A DNA stretch of 64,000 nt from Acidobacteriota bacterium (lineage in GTDB: Bacteria; Acidobacteriota; Blastocatellia; Pyrinomonadales; Pyrinomonadaceae): assembly GCA_016700175.1 (NCBI GenBank), contig CP065003.1, positions 2,304,001 through 2,368,000 of the forward strand, in the 5' to 3' direction. Both the position numbers and the translations under genes were made by a program. Positions 1-8,532 of the stretch are shown here, one piece after another (positions within the stretch are counted from its first letter, which is position 1; each line of letters begins with the position of its first letter). The notes under the pieces are model-generated. The model had not been told where the DNA came from and did no database searches. It saw nothing but the letters and a program-made list of their open reading frames with translations.

Positions 1-501
1 GATTTCGAAGTGGAAGGGGCGGCGCTCATTTCGCGCGTGCGCTGCCTGACCAAACCGACGGAAACGATCCGGCCGCCGCAGAGAAAGGGCGCGCAGTGGC
101 GGCTGATCTCTCATATGAACCTAAACTATCTTTCGCTGGTCAACGACGAGAACGGAAGCCCCGAAGCGCTGCGGGAGATCCTGCAGCTTTACAATTTCAA
201 CGATTCGTCCGCCACACGAAAGCAGATCCTTGGTATCACAAGCGTGTCCGCGAAGCCGGTGATCCGCCGGATCGGCCAGAGGGTCGGTGCCGGATTTGTG
301 AGGGGACTTGAAACCACGATCGCTTTCGACGAAGAGGAATTCGTCGGAAGCGGAATGTACCTGTTCGCGAGTGTGCTCGAGCGATTCCTGGGCGTTTACG
401 TTTCATTGAACTCGTTCAACCAGCTCGTGATCGAGTCCCGGCAGCGTGAAGGCGAGATCAAGAGATGGCGGCCAAGGACCGGCGACCAGGTCCTTCTTTA
501 G
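1..501 (+). CDS. tssF: TssF (VasA/ImpG), T6SS baseplate subunit, 3' part only
   Basis: The gene is cut by the left edge of the window: the frame is open from base 1 to a TAG at 499-501, so about 166 C-terminal residues remain. The surviving part shows the TssF C-terminal pattern: a T-K-P-T segment, a W-R-L-I-S-H-M-N-L-N-Y-L-S-L stretch, then G-x-E block segments and a V-S-L-N-S-F-N-Q-L run before the end. TssF joins TssG, TssE and TssK in the T6SS baseplate wedge, in the cytoplasm at the inner membrane. The next gene is tssG, 36 bases downstream on the same strand, which is the classic order. The identification rests on family memory and synteny and is firm; the N-terminal half cannot be assessed. 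Confidence 0.93.
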   Translation, partial: DFEVEGAALISRVRCLTKPTETIRPPQRKGAQWRLISHMNLNYLSLVNDENGSPEALREILQLYNFNDSSATRKQILGITSVSAKPVIRRIGQRVGAGFVRGLETTIAFDEEEFVGSGMYLFASVLERFLGVYVSLNSFNQLVIESRQREGEIKRWRPRTGDQVLL

Positions 502-537
502 AAAGGGACCGCCCGCGCATCGTTAATTCTTAGAGAC

Positions 538-1545
538 ATGCCAGACGAAAGGCCTTTGGACAAAGTGCTGTTTGAGGAGCCGTACCGTTTCGGGTTCTTC
601 CAGGCGGTGCGTCTCGTGCAGCAGCTGAACTCGGACAAGCGTTCGGTCGGCCGCGACGCGATGCCGCACGAGGAGGCCGTTAGATTCAGATCGAACGTAT
701 CGCTCAATTTTCCCGCAAGCGAGATCCAGGAGCTCAAAGAGACCGTCGACGATAATACCGGCGCTGAAAAGGTCGAGATGTTCGTGAATTTCATCGGCGT
801 GGTCGGGGTCAGCGGGGTGATGCCGGTCCATTACACCGAGCACGCACTCAACCGCAACCGCTACGGCGACACGGCCTTCTGGGCGTTCACCGACATTTTC
901 ACCCATCGCGTCGCCTCCCAGTTCTTCAGGGCGTGGGAAAAGTACCGGTTTCCGTATTCCTATGAGCGCGGCGACGACGAGTTCACCCAGTATCTGTTCG
1001 ATCTGAACGGCCTTGGGACGAAGGGCCTTCGCGGCCGCATGGACCTCGAGGACGAGGCCCTGCTCCCGTATTCGGGCCTGATAACCCAGAAGCCGCATTC
1101 GGCGCGTTCGACCGCTCAGATGGTCTCCGATTATTTCGGCATCGAGGTCCGGATCTTCCAGTTCTTCGGGCAGTGGTTCGACCTGGACAGGCAGAGCATA
1201 ACCAAACTGGGAGAGGCGAACAGCCACCTTGGAGTGGACGCGATAATCGGGACGCGAGTGTGGGATCAGCAGTCGAAGTTCAGGCTGGTTCTCGGGCCTC
1301 TGTCGTTTGCGAAATTCCAGGCATTTCTTCCCAGCGGAACGGCCTATGAGGCGCTGAGATCGCTGGTGAAGTTCATGGTGGGTTTGGAGTTCGATTTCGA
1401 TGCGCAACTCGTCCTCAGGAAGGACCAGGTGCCCGGAACGGTGCTTACAACGCGCGCCAAAAGGCGGCCGATGCTCGGCTGGACCTCGTGGCTAAAGTCA
1501 AAGCCGTTCGAGGAAGACGACCGCCAGGTAATTTCGAGATTCTGA
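538..1545 (+). CDS. tssG: TssG (VasB/ImpH), T6SS baseplate subunit
   Basis: The product is 335 residues, the usual length for TssG. It opens with the family signature: an L-F-E-E-P-Y-R-F-G-F-F-Q-A-V-R segment near residue 15, followed by an R-F-R-S-N-V-S-L-N-F-P-A-S-E-I block and a G-V-S-G-V-M-P-V-H-Y-T-E segment near residue 95. TssG bridges TssF and TssK in the baseplate on which the contractile sheath assembles. It follows tssF by 36 bases and precedes tssH by about 145 bases, so tssF and tssG are probably cotranscribed. The ATG at 538 fits the conserved N-terminus; the Shine-Dalgarno match is weak, so translational coupling to tssF is possible. Confidence 0.95.
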   Translation: MPDERPLDKVLFEEPYRFGFFQAVRLVQQLNSDKRSVGRDAMPHEEAVRFRSNVSLNFPASEIQELKETVDDNTGAEKVEMFVNFIGVVGVSGVMPVHYTEHALNRNRYGDTAFWAFTDIFTHRVASQFFRAWEKYRFPYSYERGDDEFTQYLFDLNGLGTKGLRGRMDLEDEALLPYSGLITQKPHSARSTAQMVSDYFGIEVRIFQFFGQWFDLDRQSITKLGEANSHLGVDAIIGTRVWDQQSKFRLVLGPLSFAKFQAFLPSGTAYEALRSLVKFMVGLEFDFDAQLVLRKDQVPGTVLTTRAKRRPMLGWTSWLKSKPFEEDDRQVISRF

Positions 1546-1689
1546 TTGCTTTTCGGAAAGTTCAATTATTGATATAAGATAGCGGCAAACATCACTCCAG
1601 CGGTTCAAGAAGCGCGTCAGGGTTCGCATTTTCCGGGCTGATCCGTAGCGGCGAGTGAAGGATTCCATTCAAAGGCAGGAGAACAGGAG

Positions 1690-4455
1690 ATGAACGTAAA
1701 TTTGAAGTCCCTCGTTGGCAGGCTGAACGATACGTGCAGAAGCGCTTTGGAGGATGCGGCCGGGCTGTGCCTTTCCCGCACCAATTACGATGTTGAGATC
1801 GAGCATCTCCTTGCGAAACTGCTCGAGAAAGACGATACCGACCTTCACGCGATCTGTCATCACTTCGAAGTGAACGTGGACAGGCTGACGAGGGATGTGA
1901 ATACGGCGCTTGACCGCCTCAAGACCGGTAATAACCGCACGCCCGGCCTGAGCGACAGGATCCCCAGCTGGGTCCAGGATGCGTGGCTTATCGCCTCGAT
2001 CGACTTCGGCGCCGCCCGCGTGCGTTCAGGGCATATGATTCTCTCGCTCCTGAAGGACGGGGGTCTTTCGCGCATCGCGCACGACATTTCGAAGGAGTTC
2101 GACCACATTTCGGTCGAAAAGCTCGAGGGCGAGTTCATCGACATAGTTTCGAACACAAGCGAGGAACGCGAGTCGATGGCGCTCGGCGATGCCGCGGGAG
2201 TTACCGGCGGACAGGTCGCGAGCGGAGTCCCCGGCAAGACCAAGGCGCTCGACCAGTACGCCGAGGATCTTACCCAGAAAGCTCGCGAGGGCAAGATTGA
2301 TCCGATCCTCGGCCGCGACTTCGAGATCAGGCAGATCATCGACATACTCACGCGCAGGCGCCAGAACAACCCGATCCTCACCGGCGAGGCCGGAGTAGGA
2401 AAAACGGCGGTCGTCGAAGGGTTCGCTTTGAGGATCGCCCAGGGAGACGTGCCCGATCCGCTGAAGAACGTCGCGGTCAGGACGCTTGACCTGGGGCTCC
2501 TGCAGGCGGGAGCGGGCGTGAAAGGCGAGTTCGAGAACCGCCTCAAGTCGGTGATCGACGAGGTGAAGGCATCGCCGCAGCCGATCATACTGTTTATCGA
2601 CGAGGCGCATACGATGATCGGCGCGGGAGGCGCCGCGGGTCAGAACGACGCCGCCAACCTTCTGAAACCCGCGCTCGCTCGGGGCGAACTCAGGACGATC
2701 GCCGCCACGACCTGGGCGGAATACAAGAAGTATTTCGAGAAGGACGCCGCGCTCGCACGGCGATTCCAGGTGGTGAAGATCGAAGAACCCGGCGTCGAAA
2801 CGGCGATCGGAATGATGAGGGCGATCGCCGGCAAGATGGAAGAGCACCACAATGTCCGGATCCTGGACGAGGCCGTCGTCGACTGCGTCAAACTCTCTCA
2901 CAGATACATAACCGGGCGCCAGCTGCCGGACAAGTCGGTCAGCGTGCTCGACACGGCGTGCGCAAAGGTCGCGATCGGGCAGGGCGCAACGCCCGCTGCC
3001 ATCGAAGACGCGACGAAGCGAATGGACCACCTGGTCCGCGAGATAGATTCGCTCGAGCGCGAGCAGGTGACCGGAGCCGACCACTCGGAGAGACTGGGCG
3101 AACTCAACGCCGAAAAGGACGAGGTTACGGCGAAGCTCGAGAAGCTAAACGAACAGTGGGAAAAGGAAAAAGGGCTGACCGACAAGATCCGCAACATAAG
3201 GATCAAGCTCGAGATGTCGAGGCTCGGCGGAAACGGCTCTGCCGCGCCGACGGTCGAGACGGAAGAAGGTTCGGAGTCTGCGGCCGCCGCGGTCGCTCAG
3301 GACACTTCCGGTTCCGAATCCACGGGCGCGGCCGCCGCTCCCGAAACAGGCGCCCCGGTCGATACCGATGCGCTGAAGGCCGAACTTCAGAAACTTACGG
3401 CGGAACTGAAAGAGATCCAGGGTGAATCGCCGCTTATGTCGCCGGTGGTCGATTCGCAGGCGATCGCCGAGATCATTTCCGGCTGGACCGGCATCCCGGT
3501 CGGCAAGATGGTCGCCGACGAGATCAATGCGATCCTCGAGCTCGAGAAGACACTCAGCGAAAGGGTCCTCGGCCAGGATCACGCGCTGGCGGTGATCGCG
3601 GAACGCGTCAAGACGTCTAGAGCCGGATTGACCGACCCGAAAAGGCCGATCGGTGTGTTCCTGCTTGTCGGAACCAGCGGCGTGGGCAAAACGGAAACCG
3701 CGCTCGCGCTCGCCGATACCCTTTACGGCGGAGAAAGGAACCTGATCTCGATCAATATGAGCGAGTACCAGGAAGCGCACACGGTCTCTTCATTGAAAGG
3801 ATCGCCCCCGGGATATGTCGGCTACGGCGAGGGAGGCGTGCTGACGGAAGCGGTTCGCAGGAAGCCGTATTCGGTGGTGCTGCTCGACGAGGTCGAGAAG
3901 GCGCATCCGGACGTGATGGAGCTGTTCTACCAGGTCTTCGACAAGGGAGTGCTGGAAGACGGCGAAGGCCGCGAGATCGATTTCAAGAACACTATTATTC
4001 TTCTGACCTCCAACATCGGGACCGACCTGATCATGTCGCTGAATGCGGATCCGGAAACGCGTCCTGATCCCGCCGGGCTAGAAGAGGCGCTCCGGCCCGA
4101 ATTGGTCAAGGCCTTCAAGCCGGCACTGCTCGGCCGTATGGTGACCGTGCCTTACTATCCGATCTCCGACGATGTGCTCAAGGAGATCGTCAAGCTGCAG
4201 CTTGGCAAGATCACCAAGCGCATCTTTGAGAACCACGGTGCGCAATTTTCCTACGACGATGCCGTCATCGACACTGTGGCAAGCCGGTGCACCGATGTCG
4301 ACAGCGGCGCGCGGAATGTCATCAACATTCTGAACGGCACTCTGCTGCCCGAAATGAGCGGCGAAGTGCTTTCGAAGATGGCGAGCGGAGAAGGCATCAC
4401 GAAGGCCCACGTGTCGGTCGACGACAACTCGAATTTCGTTTATTCGATCGAGTAG
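1690..4455 (+). CDS. tssH: TssH/ClpV, T6SS sheath-disassembling AAA+ ATPase
   Basis: This 921-residue Hsp100-type ATPase recycles the contracted TssB/TssC sheath. The N-terminal helical repeat domain covers about residues 1-160. The first AAA+ module has Walker A GEAGVGKT near residue 232 and a Walker B ending in I-D-E-A-H. The second has Walker A GTSGVGKT near residue 659 and an L-L-D-E-V-E-K-A-H box. A coiled-coil middle domain lies between them. It contains a low-complexity Ala/Glu/Ser/Thr-rich stretch at about residues 517-560 that I do not recall as typical of the family. The ATG at 1690 has a purine-rich AGGAGA sequence just upstream. A TATAAGAT box at 1573-1580 in the 145-base gap after tssG could be a -10 element, but I see no well-spaced -35. 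A hairpin terminator follows at 4511. Confidence 0.96.
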   Translation: MNVNLKSLVGRLNDTCRSALEDAAGLCLSRTNYDVEIEHLLAKLLEKDDTDLHAICHHFEVNVDRLTRDVNTALDRLKTGNNRTPGLSDRIPSWVQDAWLIASIDFGAARVRSGHMILSLLKDGGLSRIAHDISKEFDHISVEKLEGEFIDIVSNTSEERESMALGDAAGVTGGQVASGVPGKTKALDQYAEDLTQKAREGKIDPILGRDFEIRQIIDILTRRRQNNPILTGEAGVGKTAVVEGFALRIAQGDVPDPLKNVAVRTLDLGLLQAGAGVKGEFENRLKSVIDEVKASPQPIILFIDEAHTMIGAGGAAGQNDAANLLKPALARGELRTIAATTWAEYKKYFEKDAALARRFQVVKIEEPGVETAIGMMRAIAGKMEEHHNVRILDEAVVDCVKLSHRYITGRQLPDKSVSVLDTACAKVAIGQGATPAAIEDATKRMDHLVREIDSLEREQVTGADHSERLGELNAEKDEVTAKLEKLNEQWEKEKGLTDKIRNIRIKLEMSRLGGNGSAAPTVETEEGSESAAAAVAQDTSGSESTGAAAAPETGAPVDTDALKAELQKLTAELKEIQGESPLMSPVVDSQAIAEIISGWTGIPVGKMVADEINAILELEKTLSERVLGQDHALAVIAERVKTSRAGLTDPKRPIGVFLLVGTSGVGKTETALALADTLYGGERNLISINMSEYQEAHTVSSLKGSPPGYVGYGEGGVLTEAVRRKPYSVVLLDEVEKAHPDVMELFYQVFDKGVLEDGEGREIDFKNTIILLTSNIGTDLIMSLNADPETRPDPAGLEEALRPELVKAFKPALLGRMVTVPYYPISDDVLKEIVKLQLGKITKRIFENHGAQFSYDDAVIDTVASRCTDVDSGARNVINILNGTLLPEMSGEVLSKMASGEGITKAHVSVDDNSNFVYSIE

Positions 4456-4510
4456 GGCGTTCCGCAAATCGTCCGGCTGAGGATTCCGGGCGAGTCCATC
4501 CACAGGACAT

Positions 4511-4549
4511 CCCGCCGCGTGGTTCGAAAAACCGGCGGCGGGTTCTTTT
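4511..4549 (+). terminator. Rho-independent terminator between tssH and vgrG
   Basis: CCCGCCGC at 4511-4518 pairs with GCGGCGGG at 4535-4542. Inside it GGTT (4521-4524) pairs with AACC, and a TTCTTTT tract follows. The position, 56 bases after the tssH stop and 40 before the vgrG start, suggests that vgrG and the genes after it form a separate transcription unit or are reached by partial read-through. Confidence 0.6.
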
Positions 4550-4588
4550 CGCGGGTCGCGGCCGTGATGCCGAATGGAGTGATTCGAT

Positions 4589-6736
4589 ATGGCAGAAGAT
4601 AGGGCAAAACAGGAAAAACGGATGATGAAGGTCTTCACTCCTCTGGGTGACGATTACCTTCTCATCAACAAATTCACGGCAGTCGAAAGCATCTCCGAGC
4701 TTTTCGAATATGAGCTGGAGCTGCTCCACGAAGAGGACGAAGGGGAAGGCAGGACCCCCACCGATGTAGACCCTGCCAGCATCCTTGGAAAAGGCATCGC
4801 CGTATCGATCGAGCAGAAGGACGGAACCCAGAGGATCTTCAGCGGGATGGTCGCATCGTTCTCGAGAGGGCATCGCCGGACCCGGTTCACGTACTACTTT
4901 GCCAAGGTCGTTCCGCATGTCTGGATGCTGACACAGAATATCCAGAGCAAGATATACCAGCAAAAGTCCGTTCCCGACATCCTTCAGGAAGTGCTGTCCG
5001 GCTTCGAGGTGAAGTACGAGATCCAGGCGGACCTTAAGCCCCGAAACTACTGTGTGCAGTACAGGGAGAGCGATTTCGACTTCATCTCCAGGCTGATGGA
5101 GGAGGAGGGACTCTACTACTACTTCGAGCATGTGGACGGGAAGCACCTGATGATCATCGCGGATACGCCGCAGTCGCATGTCCCTGTCCCCAGCTCGCAG
5201 AGCGTCAAGTACGGGATCGAAGCGAGCGACGAGTACGAATTTGCCCCTTCGATCAGCGACCTGTGGATCGATACGCGGCTGCAAACGGGCAAGGTCACAA
5301 CCTGGGATTACAACTTCCAGGAAGCCAACAACAAGCTCCAGAAACAGCAGCCGTCGATGTTCAGCGTTGGTGACAACCAGAAGCTTGAGCTCTACGAATA
5401 TCCCGGAGGATACGCGAGGAAATACGACGGCATCGACAGCGGCGGCGGCGAGGCCCCGGGCGATCTCCGGGAGATACACAATGACAGCCAGCGCACGATC
5501 GAGAACATGATGCACGCCCTGGACAGCGGATACAGGGTACTTACAGGCACCTCCGACTGTTCATCGTTCACAGCCGGCCACAAGTTCGCGCTTATCGAGC
5601 ATCCGGACAGCAACCTCAACTGCGACTATATGCTCACCTCTGTGACGCACGAGGCCGAACAGAATCCGAGCTATATCTCGGAGGAAGAGGTTGACGAGCC
5701 CTATACCAACAGCTTTACGTGTGTGAAACAGGGACAGGGGACACCGCGCTACGTACCGCCAAGGAAGACCGACAGGCCATTGATCCCCGGCACGCAGACG
5801 GCGGTCGTCGTGGGCCCTTCGGGTGAAGAGATATTCACCGACAAATACGGAAGGATCAAGGTCCAGTTCCACTGGGACAGGTACGGAAAAGTTAATGAGT
5901 CGAGTTCCTGTTGGGTCCGTGTCGCTCAACTCTGGGCCGGGAACGGATGGGGCTCGATGTTCATTCCCAGGATCGGGATGGAGGTCGTGGTGCACTTCAT
6001 CGAGGGCGATCCTGACAGGCCGATCGTCACAGGGTGTGTCTACAATCCGCTGGCGATGCCGGCATATACCCTGCCCGACGAGAAGACGAAATCCGGGATC
6101 AAGACCGATTCGTCGACCGGAGGCGGTGGGTTCAACGAGCTCCGGTTCGAAGACCTCTCGGGCGAAGAACAGATATTCATGCACGCCCAGAAGAACATGG
6201 ATATCCGCGTGAAGAACGACACGAAGGAAACGGTGATGCACGACCGTCACCTGATCGTCGAGAACAATCAGTTGGAGAATGTGAAACGCGACAAGCACCT
6301 GATCGTGGGAGGTGACCGAAGTGAATCGGTAACGGGGACAGCCTCACTGACGGCACAGGAAATTCACCAGAAAGCGAATCAGAACTTCGCTGTGGAAGCT
6401 ACTCAAGGTGTTCATATTAAGGGCACGATGTCGAACGTGATCGAATCGCCCAGCTCGGTGACGATCAAGTGCGGCGGAAGCTCGATATCATTGAGCCCCG
6501 CGATGATCTCGATCTCCGCACCGATGGTCAACATCAACAGCGGCGGCGGTGGCGGTTCGGGCGCCGGATGCAGCCCCAACAGTCCGGAAGAAGCACAGGA
6601 AGCGGACGATGCGAATGCGGGGAATCCGATAACGAAATCGTCTCCGGGCGAGGAGCCTCCGCAAAAGGACTACACTCCACTCGCCGTAGCATTCAAGAAG
6701 GCTGCCCATAGCGGCACGCCGTTCCTCGCGGTTTGA
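4589..6736 (+). CDS. tssI: TssI/VgrG, T6SS spike protein
   Basis: This is a 715-residue VgrG. Residues 10-340 form the gp27-like hub. The gp5-like OB fold follows with the signature D-K-Y-G-R-I-K-V-Q-F-H-W-D and then W-V-R-V-A-Q-x-W-A-G-x-x-W-G near residues 415-455. From about residue 520 there are repeats typical of the beta-prism needle (V-K-N-D, H-L-I-V-E-N-N, H-L-I-V-G-G-D). A Gly-rich linker near 648 leads to an acidic, Pro-rich tail of about 60 residues ending S-G-T-P-F-L-A-V, and no recognisable effector domain. VgrG trimers tip the Hcp tube and carry effectors. The next genes are a DUF4123 adaptor and a PAAR protein, the usual loading set. A second in-frame ATG 33 bases in (MMKVF) is an alternative start. 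Confidence 0.96.
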   Translation: MAEDRAKQEKRMMKVFTPLGDDYLLINKFTAVESISELFEYELELLHEEDEGEGRTPTDVDPASILGKGIAVSIEQKDGTQRIFSGMVASFSRGHRRTRFTYYFAKVVPHVWMLTQNIQSKIYQQKSVPDILQEVLSGFEVKYEIQADLKPRNYCVQYRESDFDFISRLMEEEGLYYYFEHVDGKHLMIIADTPQSHVPVPSSQSVKYGIEASDEYEFAPSISDLWIDTRLQTGKVTTWDYNFQEANNKLQKQQPSMFSVGDNQKLELYEYPGGYARKYDGIDSGGGEAPGDLREIHNDSQRTIENMMHALDSGYRVLTGTSDCSSFTAGHKFALIEHPDSNLNCDYMLTSVTHEAEQNPSYISEEEVDEPYTNSFTCVKQGQGTPRYVPPRKTDRPLIPGTQTAVVVGPSGEEIFTDKYGRIKVQFHWDRYGKVNESSSCWVRVAQLWAGNGWGSMFIPRIGMEVVVHFIEGDPDRPIVTGCVYNPLAMPAYTLPDEKTKSGIKTDSSTGGGGFNELRFEDLSGEEQIFMHAQKNMDIRVKNDTKETVMHDRHLIVENNQLENVKRDKHLIVGGDRSESVTGTASLTAQEIHQKANQNFAVEATQGVHIKGTMSNVIESPSSVTIKCGGSSISLSPAMISISAPMVNINSGGGGGSGAGCSPNSPEEAQEADDANAGNPITKSSPGEEPPQKDYTPLAVAFKKAAHSGTPFLAV

Positions 6737-6754
6737 ACCGGGTAACGACTACTT

Positions 6755-7282
6755 ATGGACATCGAGAAGTTCAGATCGGCGGTGATGAATCCGAGGACAC
6801 GTACGTACTGCGTGCTTGACGCCGCGGCGGTGCCCAACCTCCCGAGGAAGCTCTACGAGTTCGATCCGCCGAATTACCCCCTGATCCGGGGCGAGTTGAC
6901 CCCGGACATGGTTCACGTCGTTCCGTATCTGGCGCTGATGATACCGAACGAGAAGTTCACATCGTGGGTGCTTGAGAACGCGTTCGGAAAGAACTGGGGA
7001 ATAATCGTGCAGTCGCGGTTCTCCATCTATGAAATGCGGAGGCACTTCAGATCGTTGATCCAGGTCGTTGACGAGCAGGGCAAGGCGATGCTCTTTCGTT
7101 TCTACGATCCGAGGGTCATCCGAAAGTTCCTTCCGACCTGTGACAGCGAGCAACTGAAAGCATTTTTCGGAAACGCGGACGCATACTTCTCAGAGGCGGA
7201 AGATGGCGAGGTACTGCTTTCGTACACGAACGCCGAAGGGGAACTGGCGACGAAGGAGATCGTCCTTTCGGATAAGGAATAA
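6755..7282 (+). CDS. DUF4123 domain protein, probable T6SS effector adaptor (Tap/TEC)
   Basis: The 175-residue product has the DUF4123 pattern: a Y-C-V-L-D-A start near residue 18, a Y-P-L-I-R-G-E-L segment, then F-R-F-Y-D-P-R-V near residue 115. DUF4123 proteins (Tap-1/TEC) are cytoplasmic chaperone-adaptors that attach effectors to VgrG. The gene begins 18 bases after vgrG and ends 18 bases before the PAAR gene, which supports this role. The cognate effector is not obvious: the two small genes after PAAR resemble no toxin I know. Family assignment is firm; the adaptor role is inferred from family and context. Confidence 0.88.
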   Translation: MDIEKFRSAVMNPRTRTYCVLDAAAVPNLPRKLYEFDPPNYPLIRGELTPDMVHVVPYLALMIPNEKFTSWVLENAFGKNWGIIVQSRFSIYEMRRHFRSLIQVVDEQGKAMLFRFYDPRVIRKFLPTCDSEQLKAFFGNADAYFSEAEDGEVLLSYTNAEGELATKEIVLSDKE

Positions 7283-7300
7283 ATAAGAGGAAACAGAACT

Positions 7301-7801
7301 ATGCCTACAGGACCAGCAGCTAGAGTAACCGACAACGTAGCGCACCCCCTTCCGCCCATACTTACCCCGGGACCGGGCAGCACGAATGTGTTTATCGGAT
7401 TTCTTCCCGCCTGGCGCGGGATGCCGCTTGCCGCAGTCGCAGCGCTTCAGGCGGCAAAGACCGCCGCAGACACAGCGATCAATGCCGCGACGGCGGCAAC
7501 GGCGGCGGCCGCCGGGACGCCGGGGGCGCCTGCGGCCAAGGCTGCAGAGGAGGCGACGAAGGCCGCGGCGCTGTCTTCGATGTCGTCTGCGATAACAGGT
7601 GCAGCGGGGGGTGCGGACATTCACGCCTGCACGACCCCATTGCCGATCCCTCCCCACGGGCCGGGCGTGGATATCACTGGTTCCGCGACGGTGATGATCA
7701 ACTCGCTTCCGGCGGGACGTCAGTTCGACACGATACTTGAAGCGATCGGTCCGCCGAATACGATCATGAAAGGTGAGTTCACGGTGATCATCGGAGGCTG
7801 A
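7301..7801 (+). CDS. PAAR-type spike-tip protein with Ala-rich helical insertion
   Basis: This 166-residue protein has PAAR-like features: V-A-H-P near residue 12, G-S-T-N-V-F-I-G near 26, D-I-H-A-C near 107, then P-P-H-G-P-G-V-D and G-S-A-T-V-M-I-N. The His/Cys residues are positioned to hold the metal at the tip of the cone. Between residues about 42 and 103 the fold is interrupted by a very Ala-rich segment predicted to be helical. PAAR proteins sharpen the VgrG spike and can carry effectors; this one has no C-terminal toxin extension. An AGAGGA sequence lies upstream of the ATG at 7301, 18 bases after the DUF4123 gene. Confidence 0.85.
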   Translation: MPTGPAARVTDNVAHPLPPILTPGPGSTNVFIGFLPAWRGMPLAAVAALQAAKTAADTAINAATAATAAAAGTPGAPAAKAAEEATKAAALSSMSSAITGAAGGADIHACTTPLPIPPHGPGVDITGSATVMINSLPAGRQFDTILEAIGPPNTIMKGEFTVIIGG

Positions 7802-7808
7802 GGCAAAT

Positions 7809-8210
7809 ATGCTCGTTATTAAGAAAGCGCAGATCCAGGCGTTCATCGCTGAGGACGACACCGGACTGATCCGTGTCATACGCGAGATAATTCGCGAGGC
7901 GTTTCACGAGGGCGTTGCGGACTATTCGGACGAGAAGCTCGACGGAATGGTGCGGATCGGCATCGAGAAGGCGAAGTCCAGAGAGTTCGAGAGAGCCGAG
8001 GACATCGCCGCCTTCGTCGCGATCATGTTCGAGATCTCACCTAACTTCGATATCCAGGAGCATATCGACGCGTTCTTCAAGGACGAAACTGTCCCCAAGG
8101 ATATGAGAATGGAGTTCCTGCTCGGAAGGGTCCAAAACGAGACCTGGGCCGAGGCGGAAAACACATACGACGCGAAAGCCTGGTTCCCCGACAGCAAGGA
8201 GGAAGCGTAG
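7809..8210 (+). CDS. Hypothetical protein of the vgrG operon (133 aa)
   Basis: I do not recognise this family. The 133-residue acidic product has no signal peptide or membrane segment and looks alpha-helical throughout. It is rich in I-R-E-I/E-A-F amphipathic patterns and ends with W-F-P-D-S-K-E. It starts 7 bases after the PAAR stop and ends 6 bases before the next small gene, so it belongs to the vgrG-DUF4123-PAAR unit. Possible roles by position are an effector-binding chaperone, an immunity-type protein or a spike accessory; nothing in the sequence chooses among these. Its reality as a gene is supported by tight spacing and neighbour-like codon use. Confidence 0.75.
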   Translation: MLVIKKAQIQAFIAEDDTGLIRVIREIIREAFHEGVADYSDEKLDGMVRIGIEKAKSREFERAEDIAAFVAIMFEISPNFDIQEHIDAFFKDETVPKDMRMEFLLGRVQNETWAEAENTYDAKAWFPDSKEEA

Positions 8211-8216
8211 TCAAAG

Positions 8217-8525
8217 ATGTCTGAAGAGCACAAACCGGAAGTGGAAGCTGAGATTCCTGTCGAAGAAGCGCCCGAAACCTCCGAAGTGAACAAGGTCGAG
8301 GCCGCAGCGATGATCGAAGAGCAGGATAAGAAGGTCGCGGCGCTCGCAAAAGCGCTGGAAGATAACCCTTCGGCATCGATCGAACTGGAACTCGACCGGG
8401 AAACGGACCTCTTGCGGCACCTAAGGCAGGTGCAAAAGGGCGATCCGAAAGACAGGGCCGCCGCGAAAGCGGAATACGCCTCGAAGGCCGCGTTGAGCCG
8501 GGCTGTACAGCCGGTTGAAGATTAA
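8217..8525 (+). CDS. Hypothetical acidic/charged protein closing the vgrG operon (102 aa)
   Basis: No family is recognised. The product is 102 residues. Its first 35 are acidic and Pro/Val-rich and probably disordered; the rest is highly charged and helical, with L-E-L-D-R-E-T-D-L-L-R-H-L in the centre. It lacks a signal peptide and transmembrane segment. It is the last gene of the T6SS unit and faces fumC, whose stop lies only 7 bases beyond its own stop. An A/G-rich sequence precedes the ATG. Being small, soluble and at the 3' end, it could be a chaperone or cofactor for the 133-residue neighbour; that is only positional inference. Confidence 0.65.
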   Translation: MSEEHKPEVEAEIPVEEAPETSEVNKVEAAAMIEEQDKKVAALAKALEDNPSASIELELDRETDLLRHLRQVQKGDPKDRAAAKAEYASKAALSRAVQPVED

Positions 8526-8532
8526 GCGCTGA

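Noticed and set aside
4456..8525. A T6SS toxin domain in the VgrG C-terminus or the small genes
   Set aside because: The VgrG tail is a short acidic, Pro-rich linker, and the small proteins show no nuclease, lipase, peptidoglycan hydrolase or pore-forming motif that I can recognise.
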